Positions 1-5,149 of a DNA stretch of 5,918 nucleotides are shown in pieces. Source of the DNA: Actinomycetes bacterium (lineage in GTDB: Bacteria > Actinomycetota > Acidimicrobiia > Acidimicrobiales > Palsa-688); NCBI GenBank assembly GCA_021808425.1, contig JAKBBS010000199.1:1-5918 (forward strand). The letters run 5' to 3'. Position 1 is the stretch's first letter, and each line of letters starts with the position of its first letter. The notes beneath the pieces were generated by a model. It made no database searches and had not been told where the DNA came from. It was given only the letters and a program-made list of their open reading frames with translations. The position numbers and the translations under genes were made by a program.

Positions 1-984
1 CCACGAGCCGACCCCCAAAAGCTCGTCCCAGTGGATCACCTCGGCCCTGATAAAACCCCTCTGCAGGTCCGAGTGGATGACGCCAGCACATTCCGGTGCG
101 CGCGCACCGGAGCGGAACGTCCAGGCACGGCTTTCCTTGTCGCCGGTCGTGAAGAACGTCCGCCGGCCGAGAAGGTGGTACGCCGCCCTGGTAACCCTCG
201 CCAAGGCTCCCTCGCCGAGGCCGAGACCCTCGAGGAGCTCCGCTCGCTCGTCGGGGTCGAGCATCGCCGCTTCGGCTTCGAGGGCGACGCTGACACCGAG
301 TGTCTCGCCGTGGCCGCTTAGGTGCTCGACGACCGGGCCGACGACCGACTCCGACTCCGCGACGCTGTCCTCGCCGAGGTTGACGACGGCGAGCACAGGC
401 TTGTTGGTCAGAAGGAAAAACGGCCGGAGCGCCAGACGATCCACTTCGCTCATCCCACTTCGATACAGCGGGACTGCAGCATCCAGGTACCCCTTAGCCC
501 GCTCCAGCGCGTCGACCTCACCCTGAAGGGACTTGTCGGCGCGTGCGGCCTTGCGACGCTTGTCCACCTGGTTGTCGACTGTTGCAGCGTCGGCGAGGAC
601 CAGTTCGAGTTCGAGCACTGTCAGGTCGTCGAGGGGAACCGTGGCGCCGACGACGTTCGGGTCCTCGAAGGATCGAAGCACCAGGCAGAGCGCGTCCACT
701 TCGCGGATGCCCGCGAGGAACCGGTTCCCGAGCCCCTCGCCGCTCGCAGCGCCCGCGACCAGGCCGGCGATGTCGACGAACTCGACAGTTGCAGGCACGA
801 CTTTCCGGCTGGCGCTCATAGCTGCGAGCTGATCGAGTCGGCCGTCGATCACCTTCGCTATACCCTGCGTCGACTCGGTGGTCGAGAAAGGGTGCGCCGC
901 TACCGGCGCAGACCCTCCTGTCAGGGCGTTGAAAAGGCTCGATTTGCCGGAGTTGGCGAGGCCAACGATACCGAGGCGTTCCAT
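1..984 (-). CDS. ychF: Redox-regulated/ribosome-binding ATPase YchF (Obg-like ATPase), C-terminus cut by window edge
   Basis: YchF (OLA1 in eukaryotes) is a cytoplasmic P-loop NTPase that binds ribosomes and prefers ATP. The frame is open from the ATG at 984-982 to base 1, giving 328 residues; full-length members have about 360, so roughly 30-35 C-terminal residues lie outside. The P-loop is GLANSGKS (residues 8-15), the G3 motif is DIAGL (71-75) followed by GEGLGNRFLAGIREVDA, and the G4 position holds NLGE (202-205), the NxxE form that marks this family instead of NKxD. A helical region (about 120-185) is followed by the C-terminal TGS domain, with TFFTTGDKESRAWT, then APECAGVIHSDLQRGFIRAE near 297-315. 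The start is fixed by the P-loop lying just after it. No Shine-Dalgarno precedes it; a TAGCGT box 8 nt upstream suggests a leaderless mRNA. Switch-region residues differ from the usual pattern (HPFSTTESTQG in place of YPFxTIEPNxG, and VAGAASGEG in place of VKGASKGEG). Family assignment is firm; in vivo role is from family knowledge. Confidence 0.96.
   Translation of the reverse strand, partial: MERLGIVGLANSGKSSLFNALTGGSAPVAAHPFSTTESTQGIAKVIDGRLDQLAAMSASRKVVPATVEFVDIAGLVAGAASGEGLGNRFLAGIREVDALCLVLRSFEDPNVVGATVPLDDLTVLELELVLADAATVDNQVDKRRKAARADKSLQGEVDALERAKGYLDAAVPLYRSGMSEVDRLALRPFFLLTNKPVLAVVNLGEDSVAESESVVGPVVEHLSGHGETLGVSVALEAEAAMLDPDERAELLEGLGLGEGALARVTRAAYHLLGRRTFFTTGDKESRAWTFRSGARAPECAGVIHSDLQRGFIRAEVIHWDELLGVGSW
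92..111. repeat. 20-bp perfect palindrome inside ychF
   Basis: The two half sites TCCGGTGCGC and GCGCACCGGA are exact reverse complements with no spacer. The palindrome lies inside the TGS-domain coding part of ychF, over codons for SGARAPE. It may be chance in GC-rich coding DNA; no function is claimed. Confidence 0.9.
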
Positions 985-992
985 TGCCCGAC

Positions 993-1021
993 ACGCTACC
1001 GGCTACGCGGACGCCTGGCAG
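993..1021 (-). promoter_or_regulatory. Candidate ychF promoter, leaderless type
   Basis: Read on the minus strand, a -10 box TAGCGT (998-993) ends 8 nt before the ychF ATG, so transcription should begin at or beside the start codon. A -35 candidate CTGCCA (1021-1016) lies 17 bp further upstream and matches TTGACA at four of six positions. No Shine-Dalgarno is present. The spacing is right but the boxes are short, so this is inference from sequence only. Confidence 0.5.
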
Positions 1022-1044
1022 CGTGTTGGCCGGTGGCCTAGACT
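1015..1044 (+). promoter_or_regulatory. Candidate bL37 promoter, leaderless type
   Basis: The -10 box TAGACT (1039-1044) ends 8 nt before the bL37 ATG at 1053. A -35 candidate CTGGCA (1015-1020) sits 18 bp upstream of it, four of six matches to TTGACA. There is no purine-rich ribosome binding site between the -10 box and the ATG (the interval reads GGCGCCCC), which fits leaderless initiation. The -35 candidate overlaps that of ychF on the other strand by five bases. Confidence 0.55.
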
Positions 1045-1052
1045 GGCGCCCC

Positions 1053-1136
1053 ATGTCCAAGCGTACCCACAAAGCTCGTTCCAGGGCCCGCCGCAAGAAG
1101 GCGAACCACGGCCAGAAGCCCAACAGGGGCCGCTAG
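1053..1136 (+). CDS. 50S ribosomal protein bL37 (27 aa)
   Basis: The reading frame ATG (1053) to TAG (1134-1136) encodes 27 residues, of which 12 are Lys or Arg. The N-terminus MSKRTHKARSRARRKK is strongly basic and the C-terminal part carries KANHGQKPN, which matches the KANHGKRPN-type tail I know from actinobacterial bL37. That protein, about 24 residues long, was first placed by cryo-EM in the mycobacterial large subunit, where it contacts 23S rRNA. The gene is too short for default gene calling. It has a well-placed TAGACT -10 box 8 nt upstream and no Shine-Dalgarno, so it is probably translated from a leaderless mRNA. It is divergent from ychF and converges on the kinase gene, with 2 bp between stop codons. 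The family match is from memory of the motif; an alignment would settle it. Confidence 0.85.
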   Translation: MSKRTHKARSRARRKKANHGQKPNRGR

Positions 1137-1138
1137 GT

Positions 1139-2158
1139 TCAGTCGATCTTGAAAACCCTGCCCGGGAGCGGTCGCGCCCCGAGATGGGTTATCACCTCCG
1201 CCGCGAGCCGGGACCCGATCTCGGCGCTGCGTCGCTCCCCCAAGTTGTTGATGATCCCGTAGAGGTATCCGGCGGCGAAGCTGTCACCAGCTCCTGTCGT
1301 GTCCACGACGGAGTCCACTTTGTCGGCGGGCACCTGGATTAGCCCCCCGTTCGAAGCGACGAGGCTGCCGGCGGCGCCGAGGGTCACGACAACTGTGCGA
1401 CATTTTTCCGCCAGAAACTTCACGGCACTGCCCGTGTCGTCCTCGCCCGACAGCCCCAGAGCTTCCGCTTCGTTTGCGAACAGCACGTCGACCGAGTCGA
1501 GCAGGCCTCGGATCGCGTCGCCGTGCAGGTGGACCCAGAAAGGGTCGGATGCAGACAGTGCGACGGTCGTCCCGGCCTTCGCTGCAGCGTCGAGCGCCGC
1601 CGTTATGGCGCTTTGGGTCTCCGGCTTGCCACACAGGTAGCCCTCGATGTACACGACGTCTGCCGCCGCTACCTCAGACGTGTCGACGTCAGCCGCCGAT
1701 ACCGTCCCTCCGATACCGAGGCTCGTGCACATTGTCCTCTCCGCGTCAGGGCTGACCAGGACGATCGCGCTACCGGTGCCCAGCGACACCGCCTCGGTCG
1801 TGTCCGGCGACCCGGCCGAGGCCCCTGCCGGCAAACGTGAACTGCCAGCTGCGAAGCGCACGCCGCTAGCGGTGATATCCGCCGCGAAGAAACGTCCCAT
1901 CTCGTCGTCGGCGACCCTGCCGACGAAAGTGGTCGGAACCCCGAGAGCGGCGAGGCTGACCGCCGTGTTAGCCGCGGAGCCGCCCGACGACATAGCCGAC
2001 ACGAAGACCGAAGCCTGGATCTCGCGCGCCCGGGACGGTTCGACGAGGGTCATCGTCGACTTGGAGAGGCCGAGCTTGTCGAGGACGCCGTCGTCGCAGA
2101 AGGCCAGGACATCCACGATCGCGTGTCCGATATTCACTACGCGAGAGGGTGTGTTCAC
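1139..2158 (-). CDS. PfkB-family carbohydrate/nucleoside kinase (adenosine-kinase-like), substrate unknown
   Basis: A cytoplasmic ribokinase-fold kinase that transfers phosphate from ATP to a sugar or nucleoside. The 339 residues are normal length. The N-terminal strand VVNIGHAIVDVLA (7-19) and the glycine motif SGGSAANTA (58-66) form the substrate side. NEAE (229-232), VTLGAAGS (258-265) and DTTGAGDSFAAGYLYG (286-301) form the ATP and anion-hole side, with Asp292 as the expected catalytic base. DAERTMCTSLG (138-148) and IEGYL (171-175) resemble proteins often annotated as bacterial adenosine kinase, but the motifs do not fix the substrate. Residues about 105-128 are an Ala/Gly/Ser-rich stretch that looks longer than usual. 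The start is GTG at 2158-2156; a TACCGT box 7 nt upstream and no Shine-Dalgarno suggest a leaderless mRNA. A second GTG seven codons later is possible but starts inside the first strand. The TGA stop (1141-1139) lies 2 bp from the bL37 stop. Confidence 0.93.
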   Translation of the reverse strand: MNTPSRVVNIGHAIVDVLAFCDDGVLDKLGLSKSTMTLVEPSRAREIQASVFVSAMSSGGSAANTAVSLAALGVPTTFVGRVADDEMGRFFAADITASGVRFAAGSSRLPAGASAGSPDTTEAVSLGTGSAIVLVSPDAERTMCTSLGIGGTVSAADVDTSEVAAADVVYIEGYLCGKPETQSAITAALDAAAKAGTTVALSASDPFWVHLHGDAIRGLLDSVDVLFANEAEALGLSGEDDTGSAVKFLAEKCRTVVVTLGAAGSLVASNGGLIQVPADKVDSVVDTTGAGDSFAAGYLYGIINNLGERRSAEIGSRLAAEVITHLGARPLPGRVFKID

Positions 2159-2165
2159 TCCGACG

Positions 2166-2171
2166 ACGGTA
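2166..2171 (-). promoter_or_regulatory. Candidate -10 box of the PfkB-family kinase gene
   Basis: On the minus strand TACCGT ends 7 nt before the GTG start at 2158, the spacing expected for a leaderless transcript. I found no convincing -35 box about 17 bp upstream. The call rests on the box, the spacing, and the same arrangement at ychF and bL37. Confidence 0.4.
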
Positions 2172-2188
2172 GCCGGGAGGATCGCTAG

Positions 2189-2210
2189 GGTTGGAACGGT
2201 TGGAATCCAA
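2189..2210. repeat. Direct repeat GGTTGGAA x2 and palindrome TTGGAATCCAA in the divergent promoter region
   Basis: GGTTGGAA occurs at 2189-2196 and again at 2198-2205, nine bases apart (about one helical turn). The second copy runs into an 11-bp perfect palindrome, TTGGA-A-TCCAA (2200-2210). The cluster lies just upstream of the aminopeptidase -10 box and upstream of the kinase start on the other strand, which is where an operator for one or both genes would be expected. That it binds a regulator is inference. Confidence 0.45.
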
Positions 2211-2221
2211 GCACTTATATT
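2191..2221 (+). promoter_or_regulatory. Candidate promoter of the M1 aminopeptidase gene
   Basis: TATATT (2216-2221) matches the -10 consensus at five of six positions and stands out in GC-rich DNA. TTGGAA (2191-2196) is a possible -35 box, but the 19-bp spacer is long. Transcription would begin near 2228, leaving a leader of about 15 nt before the ATG at 2243. A GAGG at 2226-2229 is 13 nt from the ATG, too far for a good Shine-Dalgarno and possibly at the very transcript start. Confidence 0.5.
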
Positions 2222-2242
2222 CCGAGAGGATCCGATCCCGAT

Positions 2243-4837
2243 ATGGCTGACGTCGAGAGCTACCGACTGACCCGAAACGCGCTTCCCCGCCGATACAGGC
2301 TCACGCTTCGACCTGACCTCGCAGCGGCGACCTTCCGGGGAACGGTCTCGGTGGAGCTTGCAGTCGAGGATCCCACGCTCCGCCTGGTCCTGAACGCCGC
2401 GGACCTCGAGATCTCGTCGTCGCAGGTGACGACCCCGTCGGGGGAGGTCCTAGAGGCGACGCCGATCCTCCACGAGGCGGACGAACGCCTCGAGCTTCGC
2501 TTCGAAGAAACACTCGAACCCGGGTACGGGTACCGGCTCGATATCGCCTTCTCGGGCGTGCTCAACGACCACCTCCGAGGTTTCTACCGCAGCAAGTTCC
2601 GTACTCCAGACGGCGAGGAGCAGGCGATAGCGACGACGCAGTTCGAGGCGACCGACGCCCGCCGGGCGTTCCCGTGCTGGGACGAGCCGGATTTCAAGGC
2701 GATCTTCGAAGTGACGCTAGAGGTACCCGAAGGCTCGATCGGCATGTCCAACGGGCCTGTCGTGTCCGTCGAGAAGGCTGACGACGGTTGGAGTCGCTAC
2801 AAGTTCGCGGAGACGATGCCGATGTCGACGTACCTTGTTGCGTTCATCGTGGGACCCTTCGAGCTCACCGAGGCGGTCGAGGTCGACGGGGTGCCGATTC
2901 GCGTGGCGACGGTGCCGGGCAAGCAGGGTCTCACCCGGTTCGCGCTTGATGCGGCGGCTCACTCGCTTCGCTTCCTCTCGGGCTATTTCTCGATCGCGTA
3001 CCCGGAGTCCAAGCTCGACCACGTCGCGATCCCCGACTTCGCGTTCGGCGCAATGGAGAACCTCGGGCTCGTCACCTACAGGGAGACGGCGCTGCTGGTC
3101 GACTCGTCGCACGCGGCTCAGACCGAGCTTGCACGTGTCGCATCGGTGATCGCGCACGAGACCGCGCATATGTGGTTCGGGGATCTCGTGACGATGAAAT
3201 GGTGGAACGGTATCTGGCTCAACGAGGCGTTCGCGACTTTCATGGAGCTGACGACGACCGACGCCTTCCGGCCGGACTGGCAGATGTGGTCGGCTTTCGG
3301 GGCGGGCAAGGCGGCGGCGTTAGCGGTCGACGGCCTCCACTCGACGAGGGCAGTGGAGTTCCACGTCGGGCGCCCCGAGGAGGCGGAAGCCATGTTCGAC
3401 CTGCTCACCTACCAGAAGGGCGGGTCAGTTCTGAAGATGCTGGAGCAGTACCTCGGGGCCGAAGTTTTCCGCCGGGGGATATCCTCGTACCTCTCCTCGC
3501 ACGCGTACGCCAACACCGAGACGTCCGACCTTTGGGACGCCCTCGAGGAGGCGTCGGGCGAGCCGGTCCGTTCGATCATGGACTCGTGGATCTTCCAGGG
3601 CGGCTACCCGCTGGTCGACGCGTCGATCGACGAAGCCGCCACGACCGTCAGTTTCACCCAGAGGCGCTTCACCTACAGCCACGACAGCCACGAAAGCCAC
3701 GACAGCACGAACCCGGCGCCGACTTGGCAGGTGCCGGTCAACTTGAGGGTGTCGCTCGGCGGCGAGATCCGAGACGAGAGGGTGCTCCTCGACGCGGCCG
3801 GCGCCACGGTGTCCTTCGACAAGCCGGTCGACTGGGTGGTGCTCAACGCCGGAGGGTGGGGGTTCTACCGAAGCAGCTACTCGCCGCAGCTCGCGCGGCG
3901 TCTTGTCGACGCCGGTCCGCTCGACGTTCTGAGCCCGATGGAGCGCCTCACCTACCTCGGGGACACGTGGGCGGCGCTGGCGGCGGGGGTGACCGGCCTG
4001 GAGGAGTGGGTTGCGTCGTCCTCGGCGCTCGGCGGCGAAGTCGACCCCGACGTGTGGTCGTCGCTGTCGTCGGGATTGGCGTTCCTCTCACTCGCGGGCG
4101 ACGAGGCCGACCTCGACGCTCTCGCCCGTTTCGCCGGAACGCTCGGCGCGCCGGCCTGGGCCGCGCTCGGATGGTCGCCGGGCGCTGGCGAGCCCGAAAG
4201 AACCGGCACTGCGCGCGCACGGGTTCTCGGTGTCCTCACGCAGATAGCAAAAGACCCCGAGCTTGTCGACCAGGCAGTGGACCGTCTTCACGCCCACCTC
4301 GAGAACCGCCCCGGGACCGACCGCCTACCGGCCGACCTCGTCGCCGTGTGTGCCCGTGTGGCTGTAGCGTCCGGCGGCGAGGACGCCTGGAATCTCGTGC
4401 TCGAAGCCTACCGCAATGCCGGCTCCCCCCAGGAGGAGCAGCGGTTCCTGTTCGCGCTCGCCGAGACCAGATCTCCACACCTGAGGCAGCGGACACTCGA
4501 GATGATGCTCGGAGACGACGTTCGATCCCAAGACGCCCCTCTCGCGATTGCGACCGTCATGACCCAGCCGGGCGCCGCTACCCAGGCCTGGGATTGGGTC
4601 GAAGCGCACTGGGAAGAGCTGGAGTCGAGGATGCCCCACAGTCTGCTGGTTCGCATCCTGGAGGCGACGTCGAGCTTCCTCGACCCCGGCGCCGCCGGGC
4701 GGGTGAAGGAATTCTGCGCTACGAGGAAGCTCACAGTGAGCCCGATCCGCCTAGCACAGATCTTGGAGCGTCTCGAAGTCAACGTGGCGCTCGCCGGCCG
4801 CCTACGCTCCACGCTGCCCTCCATCCTCTCCGCTTAG
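2243..4837 (+). CDS. M1-family zinc aminopeptidase (PepN / puromycin-sensitive aminopeptidase type)
   Basis: Removes N-terminal residues from peptides in the cytoplasm, typically finishing protein turnover. The 864 residues fit the family (E. coli PepN has 870). The N-terminal beta domain includes TTQFEATDARRAFPCWDEPD (131-150). The catalytic domain shows the exopeptidase motif GAMEN (269-273), zinc ligands in HETAH (305-309) with Glu328 in NEAF exactly 18 residues after the second His, and the catalytic Tyr390 in LLTYQKGGSVLKML. SWIFQGGYPLV (448-458) begins the third domain, and a helical ERAP1-type C-terminal domain fills about 530-860. No signal peptide or membrane segment is seen. All catalytic residues are present, so it should be active. 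The ATG at 2243 gives the usual N-terminus (SYRLTRNALPRRYRLTLRPDL). A His/Ser/Asp repeat lies at 479-488. The last 36 bp overlap xseB on the opposite strand. Substrate preference cannot be read from the sequence. Confidence 0.97.
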   Translation: MADVESYRLTRNALPRRYRLTLRPDLAAATFRGTVSVELAVEDPTLRLVLNAADLEISSSQVTTPSGEVLEATPILHEADERLELRFEETLEPGYGYRLDIAFSGVLNDHLRGFYRSKFRTPDGEEQAIATTQFEATDARRAFPCWDEPDFKAIFEVTLEVPEGSIGMSNGPVVSVEKADDGWSRYKFAETMPMSTYLVAFIVGPFELTEAVEVDGVPIRVATVPGKQGLTRFALDAAAHSLRFLSGYFSIAYPESKLDHVAIPDFAFGAMENLGLVTYRETALLVDSSHAAQTELARVASVIAHETAHMWFGDLVTMKWWNGIWLNEAFATFMELTTTDAFRPDWQMWSAFGAGKAAALAVDGLHSTRAVEFHVGRPEEAEAMFDLLTYQKGGSVLKMLEQYLGAEVFRRGISSYLSSHAYANTETSDLWDALEEASGEPVRSIMDSWIFQGGYPLVDASIDEAATTVSFTQRRFTYSHDSHESHDSTNPAPTWQVPVNLRVSLGGEIRDERVLLDAAGATVSFDKPVDWVVLNAGGWGFYRSSYSPQLARRLVDAGPLDVLSPMERLTYLGDTWAALAAGVTGLEEWVASSSALGGEVDPDVWSSLSSGLAFLSLAGDEADLDALARFAGTLGAPAWAALGWSPGAGEPERTGTARARVLGVLTQIAKDPELVDQAVDRLHAHLENRPGTDRLPADLVAVCARVAVASGGEDAWNLVLEAYRNAGSPQEEQRFLFALAETRSPHLRQRTLEMMLGDDVRSQDAPLAIATVMTQPGAATQAWDWVEAHWEELESRMPHSLLVRILEATSSFLDPGAAGRVKEFCATRKLTVSPIRLAQILERLEVNVALAGRLRSTLPSILSA
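3677..3706 (+). repeat. 9-bp tandem repeat inside the aminopeptidase gene
   Basis: Three copies of AGCCACGAM (AGCCACGAC, AGCCACGAA, AGCCACGAC) plus a final AGC encode SHDSHESHDS at residues 479-488. The repeat sits in a loop of the third domain, between a strand ending in FTQRRF and the strand TWQVPVN, a place where M1 proteins vary in length. The unit is a multiple of three, so copy changes would keep the frame. Confidence 0.9.
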
Positions 4838-5149
4838 CCGACCACTGGAGGGTGAAGCCCCCGAAGGAGTGTTAGCGGGACTGACCAGACCTTCCACCCT
4901 GGCCCGAACCTGGTCGAGTCGTTCCTTGGCCTGTGCGTGTAGGCGTTCCGCCCGCTCGTAGAGCTCTGCGGTCGCTTCGATGCCGACGTCGCCCGCTGCG
5001 AGGCGGGCGGTCAGCGTCTCCAGCTGCTCCATCATCTCCTCGAAGGTCGCTTCGCGCTCCGCCGGCGGGTCCGAGCGGCCCGGCGGCTGGCCAGGGGTGC
5101 CCGCCGGCGGGTCCAAGTAGGCTCCGGGCGGGTCCGAGGGCGACATCAT
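4802..5149 (-). CDS. xseB: Exodeoxyribonuclease VII small subunit XseB, with N-terminal extension
   Basis: The small subunit of exonuclease VII, which binds the coiled-coil part of XseA in a multi-subunit complex that degrades single-stranded DNA to oligonucleotides. The family core spans residues 35-88: TFEEMMEQLETLTARL, then AAGDVGIEATAELYERAERL, then an amphipathic helix ending RVEGL. At 115 residues it is longer than the usual 60-80. The extra length is a Pro/Gly-rich N-terminus (1-34) with three DPP motifs and a 27-residue low-complexity tail. The ATG at 5149-5147 overlaps the xseA TGA (ATGA), and a GAGGA ribosome binding site (5160-5156) lies 6 nt upstream, which supports this start. 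A second ATG directly follows and is equally possible. A TTG at residue 12 would shorten the extension. The stop lies inside the aminopeptidase gene. Confidence 0.93.
   Translation of the reverse strand: MMSPSDPPGAYLDPPAGTPGQPPGRSDPPAEREATFEEMMEQLETLTARLAAGDVGIEATAELYERAERLHAQAKERLDQVRARVEGLVSPANTPSGASPSSGRLSGEDGGQRGA
5064..5138. repeat. Three copies of GGCGGGTCCRAG in the xseB 5' end
   Basis: The plus strand shows GGCGGGTCCGAG at 5064-5075, GGCGGGTCCAAG at 5106-5117 and GGCGGGTCCGAG at 5127-5138. The first two are also preceded by GCC. On the coding strand they encode the DPP motifs (LDPPA, SDPPG, SDPPA) of the XseB N-terminal extension. Spacing is irregular (42 and 21 bp, both multiples of three), which suggests in-frame duplication. 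Confidence 0.8.

Noticed and set aside
322..1041. A 239-codon open frame on the plus strand across ychF
   Set aside because: It is antisense to a clear ychF frame with P-loop, G3, NxxE and TGS motifs, and runs through the divergent promoter region. No family features are seen in its product.
518..1123. A 201-codon minus-strand open frame covering the ychF start and bL37
   Set aside because: It is out of frame with ychF, Arg/Pro-rich, and antisense to bL37; it looks like a composition artefact.
1647..2270. A 207-codon plus-strand open frame antisense to the kinase gene
   Set aside because: It crosses the divergent promoter region and the aminopeptidase start, has a Thr/Ala/Ser-rich product with no motif, and is opposite conserved PfkB sequence.
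3172..4875. A 567-codon open frame on the plus strand overlapping the aminopeptidase gene
   Set aside because: It is an alternate frame of the aminopeptidase gene, rich in Arg, Gly and Pro, with no recognisable motif. Long shadow frames are common under high-GC coding sequence, and the other frame carries every M1 motif.
4849..4900. Possible terminator hairpin AGGGTGAAG ... CTTCCACCCT in the 3' part of xseB
   Set aside because: The stem has a bulge, the loop is over 30 nt, and there is no U tract on either strand, so it does not look like an intrinsic terminator.
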